This document shows positions 44,070-52,903 of a stretch of 64,000 bases of DNA, in pieces (position 1 is the stretch's first letter; every line of letters begins with the position of its first letter). This stretch comes from Curvivirga sp965219885 (GTDB taxonomy: Bacteria; Pseudomonadota; Alphaproteobacteria; UBA8366; Aestuariispiraceae). The notes beneath the pieces are model-generated. The model was not told the DNA's origin. It ran no database searches and worked only from the letters and a program-made list of their open reading frames with translations. Location: the NCBI RefSeq assembly GCF_965219885.1, contig NZ_CBDCOT010000009.1, positions 2,480,001 to 2,544,000 on the forward strand. Reading direction: 5' to 3'. A program made the translations under genes and the position numbers.

Positions 44070-44921
44070 TTAGAGGGTATCTAATCCTAAATCCATATTG
44101 GGGGCAGAATGGGTCAGCCAGCCGATGGAGATCACATCAACACCTGATGCGGCAATTGATGGGGCAGTTTCTGCTGTAACGCCACCAGAAGCTTCGGCAA
44201 CAGCTTTGCCATCAATCATCTTCACGGCCTTGGTCAGCATTTCCGGCGTCATGTTATCTAGCAAGATGACATCTGCACCTGCTTCAAGTGCTTCTGCCAA
44301 TTGTTCAAGGGTATCTACTTCTACCTCAATTTTAACCATATGGCCTGTATGTGATTTTGCACGATTGATGGCTTGTTTAACGCCACCTATAACGGCGATA
44401 TGATTGTCTTTAATCAAGATAGCGTCATCTAGTCCGAACCGATGATTAAAGCCGCCACCTGCACGAACGGCGTATTTCTCAATCGCACGCAATCCCGGGG
44501 TGGTTTTACGGGTGCAGGTGATCCGTGCCTTGGTGTCTTTGACACTATTGACGATTTCTCTGGTGACGGAGGCAATGCCGGACATTCGCCCCATGAAATT
44601 GAGGGCAACTCGCTCAGCCCCTAAAATTGCTCGTGCATTCCCTTCGATTGTCAGGATCGTATCACCAGCTTTGACCTCGCTACCGTCCGGTAGATGAACA
44701 GTGATTTTGGCATCATGGTCCAAGAAGGAGAAAGCAGCCACGGCAAAATCGGTTCCTGCAATGCAACCATCTATACGCGCTCTCAGTGCCACCTTGGTTC
44801 TCATATCTGCAGGGATAATACTATCACTTGTGATATCACCAGCCCGCCCGAAATCTTCAGCAATCGCTGCCTTTATCGCATCGTCGATTATATGTTGGGG
44901 AAGGGGAATTAAATCTGTCAT
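44070..44921 (-). CDS. nadC: Quinolinate phosphoribosyltransferase (nicotinate-nucleotide pyrophosphorylase)
   Basis: A 283-residue type II phosphoribosyltransferase that converts quinolinate and PRPP to nicotinate mononucleotide. Family blocks include NFMGRMSGIAS, TRKTTPGLRAIEKYAV, GGGFNHRFGLDDAILIKDNH and ADVILLDNM. It starts nine bases after nadA and shares its promoter. Length is normal. Confidence 0.95.
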   Translation of the reverse strand: MTDLIPLPQHIIDDAIKAAIAEDFGRAGDITSDSIIPADMRTKVALRARIDGCIAGTDFAVAAFSFLDHDAKITVHLPDGSEVKAGDTILTIEGNARAILGAERVALNFMGRMSGIASVTREIVNSVKDTKARITCTRKTTPGLRAIEKYAVRAGGGFNHRFGLDDAILIKDNHIAVIGGVKQAINRAKSHTGHMVKIEVEVDTLEQLAEALEAGADVILLDNMTPEMLTKAVKMIDGKAVAEASGGVTAETAPSIAASGVDVISIGWLTHSAPNMDLGLDTL

Positions 44922-44930
44922 GGCTACATC

Positions 44931-45935
44931 TTACTTATTCAATGGGACCGCAATCATACGTTCAACTGCTTGGCGTGCTTTCGCGGCAAGTGCAGGATCT
45001 ATAGTGATTTCTGTGGTCATATCACGTAACGCAGTCGCAATGTTTTCCATAGTGATCTTTTGCATATGTGGGCATAAGTTACAGCTACGGATGAAATTGG
45101 TTTCAGGATGTTCCGCCACCAAATTTGCACTCATGGAACATTCGGTGATAAGGGCCACTTCCTTTGGTTTTTGTTCTTCCACGAAGCGGCTCATATCTGC
45201 TGTGGAACCCGCATAATCAGATTCATGCAAAACTTCTGGTGGGCATTCAGGATGGGCAAGAACGGTTGCTTCAGGATGCGCCTTTTTTAATGACTTGATT
45301 TGTTGTCCGGTAAAACGTTCATGTACTTCACAACGGCCTGGGAAAGTGATGATTTCCACATTTGTTTGTTCCGCAACATTTTGCGCTAAAAACTCATCCG
45401 GGAAGAGCATGACTTTATCAACGCCAAGAGATTCAACGATTTGTTTCGCATTGGCGGAGGTGCAACAAATATCGGATTCTGCTTTGACTTCGACAGTTGT
45501 GTTTACATAGGTAACTACAGGAACGCCGGGATGAAGCGCACGCATTTTCCGGATATCGTCGGCAGTGATGGACTCTGCCAAGCTACATCCTGCGGTCGGG
45601 TCAGAAATAAGAACCGTTTTTTGCGGGTTCATCAATTTGGCTGTTTCTGCCATGAAATGAACCCCCGCGACAACAATGATATCTGCATCCACATCCATGG
45701 CACGTTTTGCTAGCGCGAGAGAGTCACCTGTAATATCGGAAACACAATGAAAGATATCCGGGGTCATATAGTTATGACCAAGGATAATTGCATTCTTCTC
45801 TTTTTTAAGACGAAGAACATCTTCGATGTCTGATTTATAAAAATCCCATTCATCATCATTAATAACAGATTTAACACGTTCACGAATATTGTTGAGTTCC
45901 AGATCCAGTTCTGGGGTGCCTACCTGATCAAGCAT
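44931..45935 (-). CDS. nadA: Quinolinate synthase
   Basis: A 334-residue 4Fe-4S enzyme that condenses iminoaspartate with dihydroxyacetone phosphate. ILGHNYMTPDIFHC near the N-terminus, VAGVHFMAETAKLM, and three conserved Cys contexts (NTTVEVKAESDICCTSAN, HPECPPEV, SCNLCPHMQ) are visible. AAGGGATAAA precedes the ATG. nadB is absent between or beside nadA and nadC, so iminoaspartate must come from an enzyme encoded elsewhere, or from an aspartate dehydrogenase. A palindromic operator lies 27-45 bases upstream. Confidence 0.95.
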   Translation of the reverse strand: MLDQVGTPELDLELNNIRERVKSVINDDEWDFYKSDIEDVLRLKKEKNAIILGHNYMTPDIFHCVSDITGDSLALAKRAMDVDADIIVVAGVHFMAETAKLMNPQKTVLISDPTAGCSLAESITADDIRKMRALHPGVPVVTYVNTTVEVKAESDICCTSANAKQIVESLGVDKVMLFPDEFLAQNVAEQTNVEIITFPGRCEVHERFTGQQIKSLKKAHPEATVLAHPECPPEVLHESDYAGSTADMSRFVEEQKPKEVALITECSMSANLVAEHPETNFIRSCNLCPHMQKITMENIATALRDMTTEITIDPALAAKARQAVERMIAVPLNK

Positions 45936-45961
45936 GGTTTTATCCCTTTATTTGCTCAATT

Positions 45962-45980
45962 TGAGTATATTTTATACTCA
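45962..45980. promoter_or_regulatory. Perfect palindrome before nadA, candidate NrtR operator
   Basis: TGAGTATA-TTT-TATACTCA has perfect 8-base arms. The half-site TGAGTATA recurs at 46041-46048, and GAGTAT again at 45985-45990. It sits in the nadA promoter region directly downstream of a gene for an NrtR-type regulator of NAD synthesis, a family known to bind palindromes before nad genes. Confidence 0.72.
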
Positions 45981-46103
45981 GTAAGAGTATTAGTTTGTCA
46001 AAAAAATATGACGCTGTTGAAAATTTACTTAAACTACTTTTGAGTATAAGTCTAGTATTCTTAGAAATACATCCCAATAAAGGCTATTTCCATGAAGGAA
46101 AAA

Positions 46104-47069
46104 CTAACTATTGGATAGGGATGGCAGTGTGATGTTTGGATCTTGGCGTTCGGCCATAATTTCGGCACGGAAACGGTATAATTGTGCGGGGCGACCGCCT
46201 GTTTGCTCTGAAACTTCGCCAGTTGGTTCCAGCATACCTGTGCGTTCAAGCAGACGTCTGAAGTTTTGCTTGTGTAGTTTTTTTCCAGATAGAGCTTCGA
46301 CCAGATGCTGCAATTGAAGTAAAGTAAAGCTTGAAGGCATCAATTCAAATACAACGGGACGGTATTTAATCTTTGATCTTAAGCGACCGATACCTGTCGC
46401 TAGAATGCGACGATGGTCATATTCCATTGGGATACCTGTTGAGAAGGGAAGTTCCTGATTTTTGTCGCGTAAAGATTCGACAATTAAATCTGCTTCGTAG
46501 AGAAGCTCATAACGTTCTAATACTAATTCTTCATTCCAGTCTTTGGTTGTTTTGCCAAATAACTTGTGAATGCGTGCTCGCTTTGCTTGTTTATCATGGT
46601 CGTTCGTTGCTTTCGCGGCCCAATTTTCCAAAGCTTCATTAATTTGTGAAAGGATGACAGGTTGTCCTTCGCGCCAATCCTCCCAAGGAAAGAAAGCGTA
46701 AATATCTTTCCAGAGATTAGTTTCGGAAAAAGCGTTGGATTCTTCGATTGCTTTACCTAGCAGGAGAGCAAGATAACCAATGCTGATGAAACGCGGACCA
46801 CCTTTTTCTTCTTGTGGATCTCGGCCTCGATTTCCAAATGTATAAAGCTGTTCGATATAGCCAAGTTCCAGTTTTGCTTGATCATCTACAAGCGCACGAA
46901 CATTTTCTTCCAATGTGCGATAGGAAAGGGGTTGGAAGACATCAAAAGGAAGTTCGTTAATATTTTTATGTTTGTTTCGCACTAAAAAGCGTGGAACAGG
47001 ATCATCCCATGCAATGATAACGGCATTTAGACCAACGACGACACTGTGGTTTTGAGGTTTATCAGGCAT
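46104..47069 (-). CDS. nrtR: NrtR-like Nudix-related transcriptional regulator
   Basis: A 321-residue protein with an N-terminal Nudix-fold domain (VVVGLNAVIIAWDDPVPRFL, then LEENVRALVDDQAKLELGYI) and a C-terminal winged helix (LLQLQHLVEALSGKKLHKQN, FRRLLERTGML, GGRPAQLYRF). The Nudix catalytic box is degenerate, as expected for a sensor. NrtR proteins bind ADP-ribose and repress NAD synthesis genes. It is immediately upstream of nadA on the same strand and faces the palindrome described there. It is longer than many NrtRs (about 230), with an inserted helical middle. Confidence 0.82.
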   Translation of the reverse strand: MPDKPQNHSVVVGLNAVIIAWDDPVPRFLVRNKHKNINELPFDVFQPLSYRTLEENVRALVDDQAKLELGYIEQLYTFGNRGRDPQEEKGGPRFISIGYLALLLGKAIEESNAFSETNLWKDIYAFFPWEDWREGQPVILSQINEALENWAAKATNDHDKQAKRARIHKLFGKTTKDWNEELVLERYELLYEADLIVESLRDKNQELPFSTGIPMEYDHRRILATGIGRLRSKIKYRPVVFELMPSSFTLLQLQHLVEALSGKKLHKQNFRRLLERTGMLEPTGEVSEQTGGRPAQLYRFRAEIMAERQDPNITLPSLSNS

Positions 47070-47549
47070 TAGAAAGCGTAGAATTTCCGTTTTAATAGTG
47101 AGATTTTAATGAATTTATTTTCTCGTTATAGAAGTAATCTGAGCGAAATGAGAGATCAATCAAAAAGATATGATGGTTTTATGGCAGTTTTATATTCGTG
47201 AAATTTAGTTGAAAATAATCGCTAATGATCTGGTATTGTTAATTAAAATTCATTATAACGTTGTTGTTATCGAAATTTGAGCAATATTTAGTTGAAATTT
47301 TATCTATTTATTCTTATATTAGTAATCTAAGTAGTGGCGAAGAAAGTCTAAGCTTATTTTAGAACTGAACCGCGAATTATATCGTAAAAGGAGATATTGG
47401 TCGCAAAGACTCAGAGTTTTGATAGAAGATTGGTTAGAAGACGTTTTGTCAAAACGATCTAAAATTTAGACCAAAAGGAAGAGCTTCTTCCAAGATTGGG
47501 CATTCATGTCGTCGCGCTGAATTGGGGCACTCTAACAAAGGAGGATGAT
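47070..47549. other. 480-base gene-poor region with a structured leader
   Basis: The left two-thirds is AT-rich and holds no gene I can support. At 47397-47462 a TTG-initiated 21-codon frame follows AAAAGGAGA and encodes a basic peptide (start VAKTQSFDRR, end RRFVKTI). Three abutting palindromes come next: CGTTTTG-T-CAAAACG (47442-47456), TCTAAA-A-TTTAGA (47458-47470) and GGAAGA-GCT-TCTTCC (47477-47491). They lie 58 bases before the next gene, so they are likely part of its leader or an operator array. Confidence 0.5.
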
Positions 47550-47867
47550 ATGAGATACCTAATCAATATGATCGCACCCACTTTGGTTGCTCTAGCCATA
47601 GGGCTTGGCAGTTTTTCTGCTTCCGCAGCAGGCGTGTGTGGTCCACATGAAAAAATCGTACAACAACTTGAAGATGGCTATAAAGAAATCCGGTCCGGCT
47701 ATGGTTTAGCTGGTAATGGATCCTTGGTTGAGTTGTTTGTTTCCAAAAGCACAGGCAGTTGGACAGTGATGTTAACGCGTCCTGATGGCTGGACTTGTCT
47801 GATGGCAACTGGCGGTAACTGGGCAAACTTGCCCGCTATTGAGAAGGCAGCCGAAGAGCTGATGTAA
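47550..47867 (+). CDS. Small secreted protein of unknown function
   Basis: A 105-residue exported protein. The start at 47550 is fixed by AAAGGAGG. The signal peptide MRYLINMIAPTLVALAIGLG continues to an ASA cleavage site, leaving a mature protein of about 80 residues with two Cys (VCGPHEKI and WTCLMATGG) that could pair in the periplasm. Similar small Cys-containing periplasmic proteins occur in alphaproteobacteria, but I know no function. The upstream region carries three tandem palindromes. Confidence 0.78.
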   Translation: MRYLINMIAPTLVALAIGLGSFSASAAGVCGPHEKIVQQLEDGYKEIRSGYGLAGNGSLVELFVSKSTGSWTVMLTRPDGWTCLMATGGNWANLPAIEKAAEELM

Positions 47868-47890
47868 AATGATCTATGAGTGTATCTGAG

Positions 47891-47925
47891 CCCGTCGGAG
47901 TTCTAGTAAAAAGAAAGCCGACGGG
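47891..47925. terminator. Possible terminator hairpin
   Basis: CCCGTCGG (47891-47898) pairs with CCGACGGG (47918-47925) across a 19-base loop. The T run is poor on the plus side; read on the minus strand a T-rich loop follows the first arm. It lies between convergent genes. Confidence 0.45.
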
Positions 47926-47940
47926 TTCCTTAGGATTTAC

Positions 47941-48933
47941 TCATTGATTAATGTTAGAATTTTCTATGTTATGGATTGGGGCCTCAGGATGAAATGCATA
48001 GAAAGCAAAGGCAAATTCCACAAAATAGGGAATATCTTTCCCATTCTGACGTACAATAATGTTTCCTACATCTTTCCCATTTGGAATCCATTCCGTATCT
48101 AGAGCTGAAACCTGACCAGCCTCCCAAGTAATTTCAATATTTTCATCCGTTGTAATCTGACCATGTTCCTTTAGATAACTAAAGCTCCAAGCCTGTTTGC
48201 GATCTGAGAGCGAAACAACACGTTCTAGTGGTTTGATATTTTCTGGTAAATCGCCTTTGTATAAGAAAGGATATCCGCCGTCATATCGACTATATGGATT
48301 GCTTCCATAAGGGCGCATATTTTGGTCATTTGGAACAAGAAGCAACGCATTTTCATCAGTTCTTGCCAGAAACTTTTTAAAGCTTTCTAATCTGGAGGGG
48401 ATGACGGTTAGTTCACTACCTGTGAGTTCACCGACAATTGCTTCCCCGGAAAATTGTTGCCACCAGCTTTCAGTCTGACGGTCCCACATAATGAGATCTG
48501 AATGACGTAGTTTTCCGGTTGTGCCAAAAGTATATATTTCATTATTTAAACGACGATCATAAACGATAGACGCATTACATAAGGGACAGAAAGTCACTGC
48601 AATTGGAAGGTCTCCGATTTCGTCATTCACGATTTCATGCCACATCATGATGCGCAAAGGATATGCCTTGGCGATATCGTTATGAATGATACTGATAACA
48701 GGTTCATTCGGTTCTATAACTTGGTTTTGTGAAGCTTGTATAAAGATTGGATTGTCGATAGGTGGGATGCCATCTTTGGTTGGACCTCCAGATAATATTT
48801 CAGAAAGATCTACATTATATTTACTGAAATCTGTATTGGGCCAACTATTGCGCCAGTCTTTTTCTGCGCCAACAACATCAAATGAAGCGATAACACCTAA
48901 ACATATTAAGAATAAGGTAATGATACTTCGCAT
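47941..48933 (-). CDS. DUF3179 domain protein, exported
   Basis: A 330-residue protein with an N-terminal signal peptide (MRSIITLFLICLGVIASFDV, cleaved after VGA) and the DUF3179 domain. The CPLCNASIVYDR segment has a CxxC pair, and WHEIVND and GTTGKLRHSDLIMWDRQT are family hallmarks. Members are periplasmic or cell-surface and of unknown function. AGGAGC precedes the start. It stands alone beside rnpB. Confidence 0.87.
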   Translation of the reverse strand: MRSIITLFLICLGVIASFDVVGAEKDWRNSWPNTDFSKYNVDLSEILSGGPTKDGIPPIDNPIFIQASQNQVIEPNEPVISIIHNDIAKAYPLRIMMWHEIVNDEIGDLPIAVTFCPLCNASIVYDRRLNNEIYTFGTTGKLRHSDLIMWDRQTESWWQQFSGEAIVGELTGSELTVIPSRLESFKKFLARTDENALLLVPNDQNMRPYGSNPYSRYDGGYPFLYKGDLPENIKPLERVVSLSDRKQAWSFSYLKEHGQITTDENIEITWEAGQVSALDTEWIPNGKDVGNIIVRQNGKDIPYFVEFAFAFYAFHPEAPIHNIENSNINQ

Positions 48934-49026
48934 TGGCCTGCTCCTCTCTCATCATAATATGGCTGAGAGATCGAAAAAATACGAATAAAGCCTGTTAACA
49001 TTTATGTGACTTAATAGGAAGAAATA

Positions 49027-49418
<392 letters not shown>

Positions 49419-49476
49419 TGCGCTTTATCTAGTGGGTTTTGTTGAAAAAGGCAAATAGGAAAGAAAAATGGGAAGT

Positions 49477-50310
49477 TTAAAACTTCCCATCATTATAATC
49501 TTGAAAGGCTTGAAGGATTTCTGCCTTTGTATTCATAACAAATGGACCACCACGAGCAACGGGTTCATTTAAAGGTTTCCCTGCCAATAACAGGAACCGC
49601 GCATCTTGTCCCATCGCCTTAACGGAGATTGTATCACCGTCTTTTAAAATGGCGAGTTGATCTTCTTTCACCAAGGTTTCTTTGGTACCGACAAATAAAT
49701 CACCTTCAATGATATAAAGGGCTGTATTGTGACCTTTTGGAATTGATTGGGTAAAGTGATCGCCTGCTTTAAGATTAATATCAAAATATATCGGCGCAGT
49801 TGCTTCTGCCTCAATCGGCCCCTTTGTATTTTGATCAGTTTCACCCGCGATTACTTTGATATGACTTCCAGCTTCATTGGTCTCGATAGGTAAATCCTCA
49901 GAAACATATTCTTGATAACGTGGGTCGGACATTTTTTGAACAGCGGGTAAATTAATCCATAATTGAAAACCTTTTAATAAGCCTTGTTCTTGTTCAGGCA
50001 TCTCGGAATGGATAATGCCACGACCTGCCGACATCCATTGCACATCACCTTCTTCGATAACACCTTCATGGCCTGCATTGTCCTTGTGACGCATACGTCC
50101 ATTTAAAATATAGGTGACGGTTTCAAAACCTCGATGCGGATGAGCAGGAAAGCCCCCCAAGTAATCTTGTGGGCTATCTGATCCAAAAGCATCCAACATT
50201 AAAAATGGGTCTAACATATCAAGCTTTGGTGTGCCGATCACACGTGTTAATTTTACACCGTCGCCATCTGATGCGGGAAGACCTTGAATGATTTCTTTGA
50301 CTTCTCTCAT
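49477..50310 (-). CDS. Pirin family protein
   Basis: A 277-residue bicupin. The N-terminal cupin has FPAHPHRGFETVTYILNGRM with the metal-binding His and Glu residues, followed by DVQWMSAGRGIIHSEMP and GFQLWINLP. Bacterial pirins bind Fe(II) and some degrade quercetin or act as redox regulators. AAGGATC precedes the start. A CtrA-like motif lies about 120 bases upstream of it. Confidence 0.92.
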   Translation of the reverse strand: MREVKEIIQGLPASDGDGVKLTRVIGTPKLDMLDPFLMLDAFGSDSPQDYLGGFPAHPHRGFETVTYILNGRMRHKDNAGHEGVIEEGDVQWMSAGRGIIHSEMPEQEQGLLKGFQLWINLPAVQKMSDPRYQEYVSEDLPIETNEAGSHIKVIAGETDQNTKGPIEAEATAPIYFDINLKAGDHFTQSIPKGHNTALYIIEGDLFVGTKETLVKEDQLAILKDGDTISVKAMGQDARFLLLAGKPLNEPVARGGPFVMNTKAEILQAFQDYNDGKF

Positions 50311-50416
50311 ATCTTCGATCCTTTTTAATTTTAAGGTCTATTATATAAGGTTTTTTGTGGGGAAATATAATCGACCCAATTGATAACTTATTGTGTCCAA
50401 TATTGACCTAATTAAT

Positions 50417-50451
50417 AATGAAAAAATTAACCATTTGTTAATTTTTTCATT
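50417..50451. promoter_or_regulatory. Perfect 15-base inverted repeat enclosing a CtrA-like box
   Basis: AATGAAAAAATTAAC (50417-50431) and GTTAATTTTTTCATT (50437-50451) are exact inverted copies around CATTT. The centre reads TTAACCATTTGTTAA (50427-50441), which is TTAA-N7-TTAA with the CCAT that is favoured in CtrA sites. It could also act as an AT-rich terminator-like hairpin. The rest of the 474-base region 50311-50784 holds TTGTTCT/AGAACAA at 50643-50662, a second repeat at 50732-50753, and no gene I can support. Confidence 0.5.
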
Positions 50452-50731
50452 TACAGTTCAAAACCTTATCGACTATCATCCCGGATATGGATTGGTGAGT
50501 TTTGGTTAGGAATTTGAAGGGGCATATTACTATTTTACTGATGTTTCTTTTTGCTTGTCGACATATAGGGAAAGGGGTGTTGTCAGCAAATGAAACAACG
50601 TAGATATGTTCTATGTGATGCCTTGAAATATGATGACTAGTTTTGTTCTGCGTCGAGAACAACACCGATCATGCAAAGGCGGTTATTCCGTAAGTTTCTT
50701 TCCAGACTATAAGTGAAGTAATAATAAATAA

Positions 50732-50753
50732 ATTACTGTTATAAAACAGTAAT
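50732..50753. promoter_or_regulatory. Inverted repeat in the PAS-gene promoter
   Basis: ATTACTGTT-ATAA-AACAGTAAT has perfect 9-base arms and ends 31 bases before the start codon of the PAS protein gene. It would suit a repressor operator, or a hairpin in the leader. Confidence 0.45.
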
Positions 50754-50784
50754 ATAGCTACTCTATAGTTGTTCGGGGAGATAA

Positions 50785-51285
50785 ATGGCGACAGGTTTGG
50801 AAGAAATGGGTAAAGATGCCATAGTAGAGCCGCTTGAAGTTGCATCACAACTATCACAAGCAGCGACGATTGATATTTTTCAGTGGTGGTTACAAAACCG
50901 GGATGCACAAAGTGATTGCCCGGTACCTTATTGGAAAAGTTTCGATGTTATTGAATTCGCTACTTATTCCAACCGTATGTCCGTTTCGGAACGCCAACAA
51001 GACGGAAGTTTTAAATACAAACTTCAAGGGGAACATGTTTTAGATGTTCTTGGGCGTGATCGCTTAAAGCATATGGATGTTCGCGGGGATCATGAACAGG
51101 TTTATGAGCGCGATTTATTTCATTATTATGATATGATCTGCACAGACCTTACGCCGCATGTTTTTAAAGGCACCTTACCAACAATTGATAAGGGGCATGT
51201 TCAGATTGAAAGTGTTGATTTGCCGTTTAAAGATGAAAACGGTGATGTGAATAAGATTCTTTCCATCTTGCAGGATTTCAAATAA
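50785..51285 (+). CDS. PAS-domain protein (PAS_5 type)
   Basis: A 166-residue single PAS-like domain with no output domain. FQWWLQNRDAQSDCPVPYWKSFDVIEF leads into FKYKLQGEHVLDVLGRDRL and a Tyr/His-rich stretch (YERDLFHYYDM), the pattern of PF07310-like proteins that are common and often numerous in Rhodospirillales-type genomes. Their ligand and role are unknown. GGGGAG precedes the ATG. It is followed by rluA-like, TfoX-N and YigZ genes on the same strand. Confidence 0.72.
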   Translation: MATGLEEMGKDAIVEPLEVASQLSQAATIDIFQWWLQNRDAQSDCPVPYWKSFDVIEFATYSNRMSVSERQQDGSFKYKLQGEHVLDVLGRDRLKHMDVRGDHEQVYERDLFHYYDMICTDLTPHVFKGTLPTIDKGHVQIESVDLPFKDENGDVNKILSILQDFK

Positions 51286-51318
51286 AACATCGCAACTTGT
51301 TTAATATGGAATTCTCTT

Positions 51319-51975
51319 ATGCGTGCTTATTCGCCTCCAGCCCATGAAGGGTTATCTATTCTTTATAAAGATGAAAGCTATTTGGTTTTAGATAAACCGA
51401 GCGGATTGCTCTCTGTACCTGGGCGTGCAGAAGAAAATAAAGATAGCTTGGCGACACGTGTTCAAGCTGAGTATCCTAACGCAACAATTGTACATCGCCT
51501 TGATATGGACACGTCTGGCATTATGGTTATGGCTTTAACCAAAGAAGCCCATCGTGATATTTCTCGGCAATTTGAACATAAAGAAACGGATAAATCCTAT
51601 ACAGCGGTTGTGTGGGGATTAATTGAGGGCGAAGATGGAAGTGTCGATCTTCCTATGCGTTGTGACTGGCCAAATCGTCCAAAGCAGATTGTGGATCATG
51701 AACAAGGGAAAGCTGCTTTAACTCATTGGAAATGTCTTGCTCATGATGAGGTGAAGAATACATCTCGTATAGCTTTGTTTCCAGTTACTGGAAGAAGTCA
51801 TCAATTGCGCGTTCATATGCAAGCACTTGGACATCCCATAATTGGGGATCCATTTTATGCCGAAGGTGATGCATTTGAAGCGTCTTCTCGTTTATTATTG
51901 CATGCAACTGAATTAAGCTTCACCCATCATAAAAGTGACGATAGAATAAAAATCAAATCTAACGTTCCTTTTTAA
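51319..51975 (+). CDS. RluA-family pseudouridine synthase
   Basis: A 218-residue single-domain pseudouridine synthase without an S4 domain. The catalytic Asp is in HRLDMDTSGIM, and LDKPSGLLSVPGR and GRSHQLRVHMQALGHPIIGD are family blocks. The short length and lack of S4 fit RluA, which modifies 23S rRNA and some tRNAs, but RluA-like relatives with other targets exist. Confidence 0.92.
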   Translation: MRAYSPPAHEGLSILYKDESYLVLDKPSGLLSVPGRAEENKDSLATRVQAEYPNATIVHRLDMDTSGIMVMALTKEAHRDISRQFEHKETDKSYTAVVWGLIEGEDGSVDLPMRCDWPNRPKQIVDHEQGKAALTHWKCLAHDEVKNTSRIALFPVTGRSHQLRVHMQALGHPIIGDPFYAEGDAFEASSRLLLHATELSFTHHKSDDRIKIKSNVPF

Positions 51976-51988
51976 GTTCGGTGAAGAA

Positions 51989-52321
51989 ATGGCTGCGAAA
52001 CCACCTGAAATTGTTCAATATTATAGAGAGGTTTTTGAAAATCTCGGACCTATAGAGTCTAAGCGGTTTTTCGGTGGATGGGACTTTCGCCATATGAATG
52101 TGCAATTTGCAGTTTATTTATTAAATGAGCTTTACTTCGTGGTAGATGATGATTTAAGAGAGAAGCTTATTGAAATTGGAAGCCATCCCTTTAGTTATCC
52201 CAAAAAGGGAAAAGTGGTTAGTGTAGAACGTTGGTATAGTGTACCGGACGAACTTCTTGAAAATCCGGATGAATTACTGCCATATGCTGCACAAGCTTTT
52301 CGTGTCGCCCCTCGCAAGTAA
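51989..52321 (+). CDS. TfoX N-terminal domain protein
   Basis: A 110-residue protein consisting only of a TfoX_N-like domain: FENLGPIESKRFFGGWDF, then FAVYLLNELYFVVDD and FSYPKKGKVVSVERWYSVPDELLE. The C-terminal TfoX domain is absent, as in many alphaproteobacterial versions, so a role in competence is not implied. It is 13 bases after the pseudouridine synthase gene. Confidence 0.85.
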   Translation: MAAKPPEIVQYYREVFENLGPIESKRFFGGWDFRHMNVQFAVYLLNELYFVVDDDLREKLIEIGSHPFSYPKKGKVVSVERWYSVPDELLENPDELLPYAAQAFRVAPRK

Positions 52322-52338
52322 ATTGAATACCATTTCCA

Positions 52339-52902
52339 ATGAAGATTATTACAAAACCAGCTATCGCAGAAACCGAGGAAAAAGCATCCCGGTTTTTATG
52401 TGAAATTGTCCCTTATGATCAGTTTGAAGGACGTTTGGAAGAGCTGCGTATTTTACACCCCAAAGCAAACCATCATGTTACAGCGATCCGTTATCTGGAT
52501 GAAGGACAAATCATTGAACGTGGTCGTGATGATGGTGAACCATCTGGTACATCTGGAATGCCGTCTTTACGTGCTTTACAAGGTGCTGATTTAATCAATG
52601 TTGGAGCGATCATCACACGTTACTTTGGAGGTACAAAGCTCGGAACTGGCGGATTGGCCCGCGCGTATGCAGCTGCCGTAAATGCGGCTATAGCAGTGGC
52701 TGAAATAGATCTTTATGTGGAACATGAAGATTTCGAAATTCAGATGTCTTTTTCACGTTCAGAAAAGATTGAGCGTTTTTTGTCCTTACATCCAGAGATC
52801 ACAGTTGAGCGTGCTTATACAGAAGGGGGCGTCCTGTTTTCACTGAACGCCCCGAAGCCCGTTATCGCAACTCTTAAGGAAGAGTTGGATTATCAAGATT
52901 GA
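52339..52902 (+). CDS. YigZ/IMPACT family protein
   Basis: A 187-residue UPF0029/IMPACT protein. The N-terminal domain contains SRFLCEIVPYDQ, HHVTAIRY, the diagnostic DDGEPSGTSGMPSL and ITRYFGGTKLGTGGLARAY; a short C-terminal DUF1949-like domain follows. E. coli YigZ and yeast Yih1 link the family to nucleic-acid or translation control, but the bacterial function is open. It is in line with the two genes before it. Confidence 0.92.
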   Translation: MKIITKPAIAETEEKASRFLCEIVPYDQFEGRLEELRILHPKANHHVTAIRYLDEGQIIERGRDDGEPSGTSGMPSLRALQGADLINVGAIITRYFGGTKLGTGGLARAYAAAVNAAIAVAEIDLYVEHEDFEIQMSFSRSEKIERFLSLHPEITVERAYTEGGVLFSLNAPKPVIATLKEELDYQD

Positions 52903-52903
52903 T

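Noticed and set aside
50643..50662. TTGTTCT/AGAACAA repeat considered as a LexA site
   Set aside because: The spacing and orientation do not match the alphaproteobacterial LexA direct repeat GTTC-N7-GTTC, and no SOS gene is near.
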